From Hoylesella saccharolytica JCM 17484 (lineage in GTDB: Bacteria > Bacteroidota > Bacteroidia > Bacteroidales > Bacteroidaceae): 64,000 nucleotides of DNA. Below the pieces are notes generated by a model, which worked only from the letters and a program-made list of their open reading frames with translations, was not told where the DNA came from and made no database searches. The stretch covers positions 1 through 64,000 of the forward strand of contig NZ_BAKN01000002.1 in the NCBI RefSeq assembly GCF_000614205.1, written 5' to 3'. Below, piece by piece: positions 55,856 through 64,000 of this stretch (position 1 is the first letter of the stretch; each line of letters begins with the position of its first letter). The translations under genes were made by a program, and so were the position numbers.

Positions 55856-57106
55856 TCTTGTGCTCCTTTCTCTGTTTCGGGGTTAGCTTTCGGGATAATA
55901 ACGGAATCCGTTTTCCGTCGTTGTAAAGATAAAAACATACACACAGCACCCAGCATCATCATACCCAAACCGATATAAACAAAAGGCAACCAAGGGTCGT
56001 AAACCAATTCAAGCACGCTTGTTTCGCTCCATTTACCCATCTGTGTGTCGTACGATAGCTGGTAAATTTTCCAACCTTCAATGTTCAATGGGTGGTTTAC
56101 CTCAATCTTTTTAAGGGTATGTAGACCAGCTTGGTCATTACTTCCACCGTCGAAACATAGCGTTGCGGTTCACGTTCAGGCATAGCAATGCACACTTTTC
56201 CATCAAGAGAAAGCACCTGATAAGGAAAATGGTAGCTGCCACAAGTAACCCATCCAGTCTTTTTCTGTCGTCCATCAGATGATGTTGCGGTGATGTTTAC
56301 AGCACAAACAGCCCCTGAAGAGTGCCAAGGTAAATAATTAGTGGTATCTCTCGACATCAGCGGAGCTGCCTCTTCCAACCGTTTATTTAACTGAATATGC
56401 CACCCATAAAGGTCTGCTGATCGAAAAGAACTATCCACCAATAGTGTCAGAGGCTTCTCTTTGGGTCGTGGTTCACCTGTTTGGGTGGATATTCTTCAAT
56501 GGTAAAATCTTTCAATTGCATGGCGATGGGCAACTCGTACACCCGTCCATTAGCATCTGTTGCCCTCCATTCGGGCGACGAAATATGAATTTTCATCTTC
56601 AACCGACGCATATCTGCATTGCCTAAGGTGGCACAAAGCAGCACGATAAGCAGTCCGGCGTGGTTCAACAGAAAAGGAATATCACGCCAACGGAAGTGAT
56701 GTAGTCGGTGAAGGGTAGCTTGTGCCACAATGACCGACAGCCATACATATACCAATACGAACGACCAGAGCGACAGCATCTTAGACAATCCGAGCGGATC
56801 TACCGAAGGATGCCCATCTGGAACCTGCCGTGTGAGCCCCATGATAGCAGTGAGTGCCACAGCATATACCAACGCAGGAACAGCAGCGGCATAAGAGCCG
56901 AGAAACCGAAAGAGGTAAACCCGATTGCGCGCGGCATACATACCAACAACAGCAAACAGATAAGCCACCAGTAGAATGATGTTAACAGGAAATGCAAATG
57001 CCTGCCAATCAATTTCGCCAACCGTGATTTGCAACAATAGTCCTACGACAATCAACCCGCCGCCGATAAGAAAACCTTCAGCCAGTTTCCATGGTTTATT
57101 CCACAT
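55852..57106 (-). pseudogene. resB: Cytochrome c biogenesis protein ResB (Ccs1), two frameshifts
   Basis: Reconstructed length about 418 residues. N-terminal membrane segments (FLIGGGLIVVGLLLQITVG, VNIILLVAYLFAVVGMY), PFLLNHAGLLIVLLCATLG with a haem-type His, then a large periplasmic domain and a final helix (PFVYIGLGMMMLGAVCMFLSL). The frame is lost twice: at 56460-56462 (AAAA to AAA on the coding strand; PKEKPLTLLVDSSF restored) and at 56131-56132 (TKAGLHTLKKIEVNHP restored). Presents haem and apocytochrome to CcsA. Two losses in A-runs point to sequence error. Confidence 0.85.
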
Positions 57107-57278
57107 AGTTTTAATTGATAAACGCCAAGCAACAAAAGATAAAGAGAGAAACGCTAAGAAAGCGGTGTATGCATCTGCATACGCGGCACGTTTCTACAAC
57201 ACGTTTCTCACTTTATTAATATAGATGTGGCGTAGCTCCTTGCTACTTTACTACTTTATAATCTTTTCTACAAAAACC

Positions 57279-58763
57279 TTAAATCTCAAGAATTCTGCCT
57301 GCCGCCTGCGCCTTTTTTACCCACTGCGGTACAATAGTCTTTAAGAATTTCTCTTTATCAGCATGCCTCTGTTTCATATCCAGCCCAATGTAAGCCTGTG
57401 CTTTCTCCTTCGTAGAGATATCGGGCATCGGCACATCGCCCATGAATCCGTGCTGTGCCAACACCTTTGAAATTCTCAAACGCGCCTGACCAGCATAATC
57501 CAAACTGTGTGATAGAATGCGTGTTACCTCTTGCGGGGCATGGAAAGAAGCTCCGTGCGAGGCCACGGCAAAGTCCCAACGCCACTGACTCTTACGCAAC
57601 AACTTCAAAACAGGCTCCATTTCTTTCTCGGTGGCACCCTTATCCCATGCAAATTTTGCCTCGATATGGGCTGTTGCCAACTCTTGTTCAACACGGTTTC
57701 TTATCTCATTGCACTTGCGTTGACGCTCATACACATTCTGTCGCAGCGTTTCTGCACTCTGACGATGGCAAGTTTGACAAGTTCTGTCGATATGAGCCAG
57801 AGGACTCATGATGTGGTGGTCGGTATATTTTACGCCGCCTTCACTGATATAAGGCATGTGACAATCGGCACACGATACTCCCCGTTGCCCGTGAATACCC
57901 ATCTTATGAATTTCGTAACCCGGATGTTGCGCTTTTAATATCGGTGCTTTACTCAGTGCATGTGTATAGTCGGCATAGTTCTGTGCATCGTAATATCGCT
58001 CGATGGCTTCAACCGTCATACCGCTGTCTTGCGGAAAAACGAGATAGTTGCTGCCCTTTTGGAAATAATATTCGGTATGGCATTGCGCACAAACCAACGA
58101 GCGCATCTCTTGGTGCGAAGCCTTGTTTACATCCTTACCCACACGCTGCCAAGCCTCATAAAGTGCCGGTCGGGCAGGCTTTAGGTCCATGGTTTTGGCG
58201 TCATGACAGTCTGAACAGCCCACGGTGCTCATCACCTCATCGCCCCAATGCGACCATTTGGCTTTATAAAAAGCCGCAATACCGTGCTCTTTCATCAGCC
58301 GCGGAACATCCGGACCCTTACAAGTCCAACACGTACCGGGTTGCGGTTCTTTTCCTTCTGTTACGCCCGGAGCTCCTGTTCGCAAAATAGCACGCAAGTC
58401 TTCCACTGCATGATGGTGGCCGCGTGGTGTATTATATTCCCACGAAAAAGCATAACCCGCCCACAGAACAACCATGTTGGGGCGTTGTGCCAACACGTCT
58501 ACCGCAGCCGAACTGTTAAATTCGCTCTTAAAAGTGGTATCTGCCGTTTGTCGCCATGTTTCGTATTCGCGTGGAAAGTCGCCTTCAAACTTCGCATTAT
58601 CAGCAACAATTCCTTCCATCTGTACCTTGCGATTGTTGAAGATGCTCACTACTTCTGCCCTGCGTTCGAGCAGCGACGAGACAAGAAGTCCCAATATAAA
58701 CACTACAACCATTGAGCCGCCAAATAGCAGCCAACCTTGCCAACGTTTTAATTGCTTAGCCAT
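57279..58763 (-). CDS. nrfA: Ammonia-forming cytochrome c nitrite reductase NrfA
   Basis: 494 residues. N-terminal signal-anchor helix (WLLFGGSMVVVFILGLLVSSLL), then five haem sites: active-site CWTCK (145-149), CSDCH (183-187), CAQCH (225-229), CADCH (298-302), CQTCH (329-333). The lysine-ligated CxxCK haem is the hallmark of NrfA, which reduces nitrite to ammonium with six electrons in the periplasm. Receives electrons from NrfH, encoded 44 bp upstream. The ATG is supported by the leader. Confidence 0.96.
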   Translation of the reverse strand: MAKQLKRWQGWLLFGGSMVVVFILGLLVSSLLERRAEVVSIFNNRKVQMEGIVADNAKFEGDFPREYETWRQTADTTFKSEFNSSAAVDVLAQRPNMVVLWAGYAFSWEYNTPRGHHHAVEDLRAILRTGAPGVTEGKEPQPGTCWTCKGPDVPRLMKEHGIAAFYKAKWSHWGDEVMSTVGCSDCHDAKTMDLKPARPALYEAWQRVGKDVNKASHQEMRSLVCAQCHTEYYFQKGSNYLVFPQDSGMTVEAIERYYDAQNYADYTHALSKAPILKAQHPGYEIHKMGIHGQRGVSCADCHMPYISEGGVKYTDHHIMSPLAHIDRTCQTCHRQSAETLRQNVYERQRKCNEIRNRVEQELATAHIEAKFAWDKGATEKEMEPVLKLLRKSQWRWDFAVASHGASFHAPQEVTRILSHSLDYAGQARLRISKVLAQHGFMGDVPMPDISTKEKAQAYIGLDMKQRHADKEKFLKTIVPQWVKKAQAAGRILEI

Positions 58764-58807
58764 ATTTCTTGCGTTTTTAGTTTCATTTCATTCTGTTTAT
58801 TCGCCTG

Positions 58808-59407
58808 TTACCGCTTCTTACCAATCATATTTTGCAGCCATTGCGGTACGGGTGATTGAGGTAAGGGTACCTCTGCCCCCGGTGTAGACGAAAGACTGTT
58901 TATTCCTCCGTGAGGAACGTTGCGATGACAATCCCAGCAAGCCATTCCCTCGCCTCGTTTTGCCATCATATAATCGATACGCCCAGTGCGCACAAACTCT
59001 GTATTCAATTGGGTATGACATCGGATGCAATTATCCATAATCACACCCGCGCTGGCATCTTCGGCAGTAATCACCTGCCGCTCGGCGAAGGTAACAAATT
59101 TCCGAACGTGGTTCATCCCATCTTTCGCCTTGAAAAAATACTTCGCAAAAATGTTGTTATGCGGCACATGACAATCGTTGCACGTGGCGTCGCGAGCATG
59201 CGATGAGTGCATCCACGTGGCATAATAAGGTGTCATAATATGACAGTTGACACACGCGGCGGGGTCGTCTGTAAGATAAGTATGCATTCTAAGCAGATAC
59301 ATAAACAATCCGCCCAGTCCCACAACCACTCCTCCTGCAATAAGCAGAAATACTTTTTGTCGATAAGAAAATAAGGATAGTATGGCTTTTAGTTTTTCCT
59401 TTATCAT
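58808..59407 (-). CDS. nrfH: Cytochrome c nitrite reductase small subunit NrfH
   Basis: 199 residues. NapC/NirT family: one membrane helix (about 20-40) and four haem motifs, CVNCH (52-56), CNDCH (76-80), CIRCH (127-131), CWDCH (157-161). Takes electrons from menaquinol and passes them to NrfA. First gene of nrfH-nrfA-resB-ccsA. About 30 residues after the last haem are Pro-rich and variable. Confidence 0.95.
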   Translation of the reverse strand: MIKEKLKAILSLFSYRQKVFLLIAGGVVVGLGGLFMYLLRMHTYLTDDPAACVNCHIMTPYYATWMHSSHARDATCNDCHVPHNNIFAKYFFKAKDGMNHVRKFVTFAERQVITAEDASAGVIMDNCIRCHTQLNTEFVRTGRIDYMMAKRGEGMACWDCHRNVPHGGINSLSSTPGAEVPLPQSPVPQWLQNMIGKKR

Positions 59408-59428
59408 GTTCGCTTATCTTTCTTTTTG

Positions 59429-59436
59429 CAAAAATA
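59429..59436 (-). promoter_or_regulatory. -7 element of the nrf operon
   Basis: On the minus strand TATTTTTG, 21 nt before the nrfH start. No TTTG at 19-21 nt, which would fit an activator-dependent promoter; no activator site was recognised. Confidence 0.45.
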
Positions 59437-59589
59437 GGCGATAGAATTGCATATAATGTCTTAAAAAGCGAAAAATTAACAATGTAAATTAGTATTTAAC
59501 CTTTATTAAACAACAAAGTAAATACATAAGTATGGAAAATTGATAATGGTTTTCTACCTCCTACTTTCTCCCGACACAGCCCATCCCCT

Positions 59590-60012
59590 TTACTTACAAT
59601 TTGTTACTTTTTTAACATTTAGGAACACTTTGAGTTTTCTTTTTTCGTTACAAATCACTTTTCCAATTTAGAGAAAAACTTTCGTTTATTTGGTCAAAAC
59701 TCAGCGCTGAAAATCCAAAAGCATAGGTTTTGAATTGTAAAAGCATAGCTTTTAGCATGCAAAAGATGATGTTTTGGACGGTAAAACCTAAGTTTTTACA
59801 AACTAAAAAGTACGGTTTTAGGGTGTTTCAGAGGGATAAATAATGAGCAAAATCTACCTAAGAATACACAAACTGCTTATTATCAATAATATACAGAACC
59901 GTAAAATCCTGACGTTTTTACGAGTAGAGAATAAGTTGGTGACTTCGATGGGCACTCTCGCGAGGTTGTTTCCGATTTCTTGACAATCGTAAAAGTAACA
60001 AATTGTAAGTAA
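59590..60012 (+). repeat. Repeat element copy 3 with 22-bp perfect terminal inverted repeats and phased AT array
   Basis: 423 bp. The ends 59590-59611 and 59991-60012 are perfect 22-bp inverted repeats (core ACTTACAATTTGTTACTTTT). Five AAAA-N7-TTTT units start at 59717, 59739, 59761, 59783 and 59805, all 22 bp apart. The hairpin CGTAAAA/TTTTACG follows near 59901-59922, and GGCACTCTCGCGA near 59951. Aligns end to end with copy 2. No coding frame. It accounts for most of the 771-bp gap 59408-60178; the remainder (60013-60178) is A/G-rich low-complexity DNA. Confidence 0.88.
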
Positions 60013-60178
60013 CTCAAAGGTAAAAAAGTGAAAAGGTGAAAGAGTGAAAAAATGGCTAACGCCCTTGCATACCTACTATATATTGTGGCGTCTGCATCTT
60101 TTCAACCTTTCCCTTTTCACTTTTACTTGGGTAGGTGGGGTAGGTATAAAGCGTTATTGATTCAACCTGCAATTAGTT

Positions 60179-61081
60179 TTAACGGCCTTTCAATTCGTGT
60201 AAAGCTTGCTTGGAAGTAGCTGCGATATCTGGATTTTTGCTATTTGCAACCTGTCGATAATAGACGATAGCAGTCTTTTTATCGCCTGTCTTTTCGTAAC
60301 AATAAGCAAGATTGCAAGTAACAATATCGTCTTCGGGGGCATCTTTATGAATGGAAGCGAATAGTGGTAATGCTTCAAAATACTTGCCGCCTATCGCCAA
60401 TAGAGAGGCTTTGTTCGAGCGAAGTCGGATATCTTCGGGGTAAAGGGTAAGCATTGCTTCATTTAATTGATATGCAAGTTGGTTGTCTGGGGTACCTATG
60501 AGCTGCCTGAAATAGTCTTGCATCGTGTCAATAAGGAACTCTTTAGGGTTGTCAAGAGGTTTATTTTGAGTCCAAAGCCATTGGCTATGGTTTGTTTTTA
60601 ACCGTTCTATCACCTTTTCAAGTTCTTTTAAAGCGGTGTCATACTCTTCTTGTTGCAGCAAGACATACACTTTTCCAAAAGGCAAATCAAGCCGGTTGGG
60701 AAACTTTTGAATACCTTCGTCTATCTTTGCAAACGCTTGTTTCGTAAGTTCGGGGTTGTATACGGTTTGCTCATACAGATAACCGGCAGTCTGTTTTGTA
60801 GTATCGTTCTGCAATTCCATATACTGTTTGCCATCGGCAGGTTGAACCGTCGACAGTTGGAGAACATTATTCATAGCACGTTTGATGTAATAATTGTACC
60901 ATGCAGCAATAACGTCGGGCGATTGGGGATTGGCTTTTTCCCATTGCATAATGCACTTTTTCAATGCTACCGTATCATTGCTATTCAACAGTTTTTTGTA
61001 TTTGTCGAACCAATTTTGTTGCGCATTCAGCAGGGTTGTAGCTAAAGTGGCAAGCACTAATGTAAAAAATAATCGTTTCAT
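60179..61081 (-). CDS. Exported TPR protein
   Basis: 300 residues. Signal peptide about 20 residues (ATTLLNAQQN). Helical repeats with TPR spacing: FGKVYVLLQQEEYDTALKELEKVIE (about 140-165), NKASLLAIGGKYFEALPLFASIHKDAP (about 225-250) and CNLAYCYEKTGDKKTAIVYYRQV (about 258-280). Periplasmic protein-interaction role presumed. Isolated gene next to repeat copy 3. Minus-strand -7 TATATTTG at 61191-61198, 110 nt upstream. Confidence 0.82.
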   Translation of the reverse strand: MKRLFFTLVLATLATTLLNAQQNWFDKYKKLLNSNDTVALKKCIMQWEKANPQSPDVIAAWYNYYIKRAMNNVLQLSTVQPADGKQYMELQNDTTKQTAGYLYEQTVYNPELTKQAFAKIDEGIQKFPNRLDLPFGKVYVLLQQEEYDTALKELEKVIERLKTNHSQWLWTQNKPLDNPKEFLIDTMQDYFRQLIGTPDNQLAYQLNEAMLTLYPEDIRLRSNKASLLAIGGKYFEALPLFASIHKDAPEDDIVTCNLAYCYEKTGDKKTAIVYYRQVANSKNPDIAATSKQALHELKGR

Positions 61082-61190
61082 AAAAGGTTATTTATTGGGT
61101 TATTGTACAGCATTACTTAGAAAAAGAATGGAAAACCAAAACCGATTGTAAGGTTCTTAATGGATATCATAGACAAGAATATTATTGTGG

Positions 61191-61198
61191 CAAATATA
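61191..61198 (-). promoter_or_regulatory. -7 element upstream of the TPR gene
   Basis: Minus-strand TATATTTG, 110 nt from the start codon; implies a long leader, or the element is coincidental. Confidence 0.3.
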
Positions 61199-61367
61199 TA
61201 AAATCTTTCTAATAAGTAAATAAATAAGACATAGACCGAGTGTGTGAAGAACCTACTCATAAACCTTTATGGTAAGATTCATTCTACTCATAAGGTGCTC
61301 TATCATTGAGACCGTCGATGCGGGAAACAGAGAAAAAAGAATAAATGAGCGTGAAGAATGAAGAAAT

Positions 61368-62669
61368 TTACAAAAACTCGGGGAGTTGGAAGAGTTTGAT
61401 GCTGTTGCTACCTTTAATTAATATGTAGTAGTTTTCAGGACGTTGAAGCGCTAAAGCCTGTTTCACCTCTTCGACATCTTTAAACTTTCGGAAGGTGGAA
61501 TGGGTCTTTGCAAACTCTTCGCCTACAAGCCAAACATCGTCTAAATGGAGCAACGGTAGCAGGTCGGCTATCTTTTGATGTTCTGTTTCACTTACATCAC
61601 CCAACTCTTTCATATCTCCCAAAATCGCCATTTTAGGACTAACAGTCATATCTCGAAAGTTTTGCAGCGCCGCATTCATGCTTGTTGGATTGGCATTATA
61701 AGCATCCATAATCAGTTTATTGTGCTTTGTTACCTCGAGTTGCGAACGGTTATTGTCGGGGATATAATGGGTAAGGGCATGATTAACCTGTTCGGCAGCA
61801 ACGTCAAAGTAGCGCCCGATAGAAACGGCAGCCAGCATATTGAGCACGTTGTAAGCACCTATCAAATGTGTTTGCACCTCGTACCGGGGGCCATCAGCCT
61901 GTTGCCAAGCAAACTTTAAGAAAGGTGCGCACGACAAAACGCTACCTTGCACATAGGCGTCGGACGTTTCTTCGGTGCTATATTTAATAAGATGAAGCCC
62001 ATCAGAGATGTTCATCAGATACGGGTTGGCAGCATCTATAAACACCTTTCCCATGTTTTTGGCGCGCATATAATCGTAAAGTTCACCCTTGGTTTTAATT
62101 ACTCCTTCAAACGAACCAAAGCCTTGAAGATGTGCTTTGCCAACGTTGGTGATAAGAGCAAAGTCCGGTTCGACGATATTGACCAGCGAACGGATGTCGC
62201 CCGGATGACTTGCACCCATCTCGATAACGGCTATTTCGTGTTCTTTTGTCAGTCGCAACAACGTCTTTGGAACACCAATCTCGTTATTGAAATTTCCCAA
62301 AGTATACAGCACTTTATACTTTTCGGCCAACACGGCAGCCAACAATTCCTTTGTTGTTGTTTTGCCGTTGGTACCTGTTATGCCGATAATACGCGTGCCT
62401 AAAACGCGCCGATGATGATTGGCGAGTTGTCGAAGCGTATCCAGACAATTGTTTACAAGGATATAACGACCATCGTTGGGTGGACAATAAGCTGCCTCAT
62501 CAACAACGGCAAATGCACAACCCTGTGCCAAAGCCTTTGCTGCAAAAGTATTACCATTAAACGATTCGCCCTTCAAGGCAAAGAAAATACTATCCGGCGG
62601 ACAATCTCTGCTATCGGTGGTTACCACCGGATGTTGTTCAAAAATTTTATAGAGTTCTGTTATTTCCAT
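61368..62669 (-). CDS. murF: UDP-N-acetylmuramoyl-tripeptide--D-alanyl-D-alanine ligase
   Basis: 433 residues. Mur ligase with N-terminal DSRDCPPDSIFFALKGESFNGN, ATP loop GITGTNGKTTTKE (96-108), EMGASHPGDIRSLVNIVEPDFALITNVGKAHLQGFG, and C-terminal IMDAYNANPTSMNAAL. Adds D-Ala-D-Ala to the peptidoglycan precursor. Stands alone rather than in a dcw cluster, as is usual in Bacteroidetes. Minus-strand -7 TACTTTTG at 62706-62713. Confidence 0.95.
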   Translation of the reverse strand: MEITELYKIFEQHPVVTTDSRDCPPDSIFFALKGESFNGNTFAAKALAQGCAFAVVDEAAYCPPNDGRYILVNNCLDTLRQLANHHRRVLGTRIIGITGTNGKTTTKELLAAVLAEKYKVLYTLGNFNNEIGVPKTLLRLTKEHEIAVIEMGASHPGDIRSLVNIVEPDFALITNVGKAHLQGFGSFEGVIKTKGELYDYMRAKNMGKVFIDAANPYLMNISDGLHLIKYSTEETSDAYVQGSVLSCAPFLKFAWQQADGPRYEVQTHLIGAYNVLNMLAAVSIGRYFDVAAEQVNHALTHYIPDNNRSQLEVTKHNKLIMDAYNANPTSMNAALQNFRDMTVSPKMAILGDMKELGDVSETEHQKIADLLPLLHLDDVWLVGEEFAKTHSTFRKFKDVEEVKQALALQRPENYYILIKGSNSIKLFQLPEFL

Positions 62670-62705
62670 TCAACCTATCCTATTCTTATTAGCTCAAAAA
62701 CGTTA

Positions 62706-62713
62706 CAAAAGTA
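62706..62713 (-). promoter_or_regulatory. -7 element of murF
   Basis: Minus-strand TACTTTTG, 36 nt before the start codon; no clear -33 motif. Confidence 0.5.
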
Positions 62714-62814
62714 AGCATTTTCGGAAGAAGATGCATTTTACCCATCTGTTTTCTATCTATCATCGAGACTTTTCTTACCATATTGTTCGATTGTTATATC
62801 AATTTTGTTGGCAT

Positions 62815-62893
62815 TTTGTATTTTAAATGTTGTAATTATTTTACTTTTGCATCACCTAAATCATAATTAATCAACAGACCGAGGGAAACCCTC
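62815..62893 (+). promoter_or_regulatory. Promoter and leader of the GH3 gene
   Basis: -7 TACTTTTG at 62842-62849, with TTTG at 62815-62818 (23-nt spacer, slightly long). In the leader, GAGGG-AAA-CCCTC (62881-62893) forms a small hairpin ending 17 nt before the ATG at 62911. Confidence 0.5.
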
Positions 62894-62910
62894 TAATATC
62901 AAAAGTAAAG

Positions 62911-64000
62911 ATGAACAAACAACTTATTACATCGTTAGTTGCTCTCTGTATATACAGCATGGGAGCAGCAGCTCAAGTGGTTCGTATCACAAAAGCGAAT
63001 GAAGAAAAAGCCAAAGAAATCGTTTCGAAGATGACACTCGTTGAAAAACTACGTATCATCGGAGGCGAACTTACCTTTTCAATAGAACCTGTTCCGCGTC
63101 TCGGACTTCCCGCCATACACATGGCAGACGGTCCTCAAGGTATTCGAAACGACACGAAAAGCACGATGTATCCTGCGGGAATATGTGTGGCTGCTTCGTG
63201 GAACAGAGCGCTGGCACATAACATTGGCGTGGCCTTAGGGCAGGATGCAAAAGCACGCGGACGCAGCATTTTGTTGGGACCGGGTGTTAATATCTATCGC
63301 GCACCTATGTGCGGACGTAACTTTGAATACTTCGGCGAAGACCCGTATCTTACCGGCGAAACTGCCAAAAATTATATTCTGGGGGTTCAATCACAAGGGG
63401 TGATGGCAACCATCAAACACTTTGTGGCTAACAATCAAGAGTGGGATCGGCACAGTGCCAGCTCAAACGTAGACGAACGAACGTTGAATGAGATTTATTT
63501 TCCCTCGTTCAAAAAAGCTGTACAAGAAGCGTACGTGGGTGCCATTATGTCGAGTTACAACCCTGTTAACGAAAAACACATGGCCGAAAACGGCGACATC
63601 CTAATCGATGTGGTGCGCAAAAAGTGGGGGTTTAAAGGCATTGTAATGTCTGATTGGGAATCTACCTACTCTACATTGGGCACTGTAGCCAACGGATTAG
63701 ACCTTGAAAAACCCGTTGGGAAATGGATGAACGCGCGCCTAATAATGCCCTTGTTAAAGCGAGGAGTGATAAACGAGCAGATGATTGACGAAAAAGTGCA
63801 GCATATTATTCAGACGCTTTTGGCCTTTAATATGTATGATACGCCGCAACAAGATAAAAGTATCGCACTGGATAACGCCAATTCGAAGAAAGCTGCCTTA
63901 GCTATGGCGCGCGAAGGACTGGTGTTATTAAAAAACAAAGATAACATTTTACCTCTCAAAGGACCCGTAGCCGTGATGGGACCGAACGCCAACATCGTGC
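62911..64000 (+). CDS. Secreted GH3 beta-glucosidase-like enzyme, 3' end outside the window
   Basis: 363 residues visible; the frame is open to the window edge, so the C-terminal domains are missing. Signal peptide of about 20 residues (MGAAAQVV). GH3 N-terminal barrel: VSKMTLVEKL, HMADGPQGIR, RSILLGPGVNIYRAPMCGRNFEYFGEDPYLTG, TIKHFVANNQE, and the nucleophile Asp248 in MSDWEST. The second (alpha/beta) domain begins near residue 330 (REGLVLLKN). Probable exo-acting beta-glucosidase or xylosidase, periplasmic. Confidence 0.92.
   Translation, partial: MNKQLITSLVALCIYSMGAAAQVVRITKANEEKAKEIVSKMTLVEKLRIIGGELTFSIEPVPRLGLPAIHMADGPQGIRNDTKSTMYPAGICVAASWNRALAHNIGVALGQDAKARGRSILLGPGVNIYRAPMCGRNFEYFGEDPYLTGETAKNYILGVQSQGVMATIKHFVANNQEWDRHSASSNVDERTLNEIYFPSFKKAVQEAYVGAIMSSYNPVNEKHMAENGDILIDVVRKKWGFKGIVMSDWESTYSTLGTVANGLDLEKPVGKWMNARLIMPLLKRGVINEQMIDEKVQHIIQTLLAFNMYDTPQQDKSIALDNANSKKAALAMAREGLVLLKNKDNILPLKGPVAVMGPNANIV

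Noticed and set aside
1..64000. tRNA or rRNA genes
   Set aside because: I found no cloverleaf-like arms with conserved T-loop sequence and no rRNA-like stretch; a dedicated search could still find one.

Overview
The window looks like chromosome of a Bacteroidales bacterium, most likely Prevotella or a close relative. Support: gene families typical of that order (GH92, GH2 and GH3 secreted glycosidases, DUF4290, DUF6029, Omp28, sorting-domain-like C-termini), core gene orders known from Bacteroidetes (DUF4290-murA-rimM-dxr-rseP; tsaB divergent from yicC-gmk-nadD; argR-GNAT-argG-argC-argD), and promoters of the Bacteroidetes sigma type (TTTG, 19-21 nt, TAnnTTTG) in front of many genes. No rRNA, tRNA, CRISPR array, prophage or transposase was recognised.

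Layout. 0-9 kb: a DKNYY-repeat secreted protein, MsrAB, a GH2 glycosidase, a broken glycosyltransferase, LicD and a GH92 mannosidase. 9-17 kb: a Dna2-like nuclease-helicase, then a TetR regulator, two tandem-duplicated CPBP membrane proteases and an alpha/beta hydrolase. 17-27 kb: an unrecognised lipoprotein and TPR-like pair, then a MacB-type efflux module (ATPase, two permeases, membrane fusion protein) ending in an S9 peptidase. 27-33 kb: a flavin reductase-like protein, a duplicated-domain lipoprotein, and a large membrane-spanning propeller protein that may be a regulator. 34-39 kb: TlpA thioredoxin, DUF6029 barrel and two Omp28 proteins, nearly all carrying paired cysteines. 39-44 kb: arginine biosynthesis. 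44-55 kb: XRE-cupin with an acyl-CoA synthetase, and housekeeping genes for NAD, GMP, tRNA modification, peptidoglycan, isoprenoids and RseP. 55-59 kb: nitrite ammonification (NrfHA) with system II cytochrome c maturation (ResB/CcsA). 60-64 kb: a TPR protein, murF and the start of a GH3 glycosidase.

Two features cut across the window. First, thirteen genes carry fifteen apparent single- or double-base indels, nearly all fitting loss of a base from a short run. They hit genes expected to be needed (nadD, argD, resB), so sequencing or assembly error is the best explanation. Frameshifted genes are given over their full reconstructed span as 'pseudogene', but most are probably intact in the organism.

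Second, the intergenic DNA is unusually structured. Three copies of a repeat element (two bounded by inverted repeats of about 20 bp) each contain five or six 15-bp units of the form AAAA-N7-TTTT spaced exactly 22 bp apart. Three further arrays, unrelated in sequence, repeat at about 41 bp. These phased arrays are the most novel-looking feature here.
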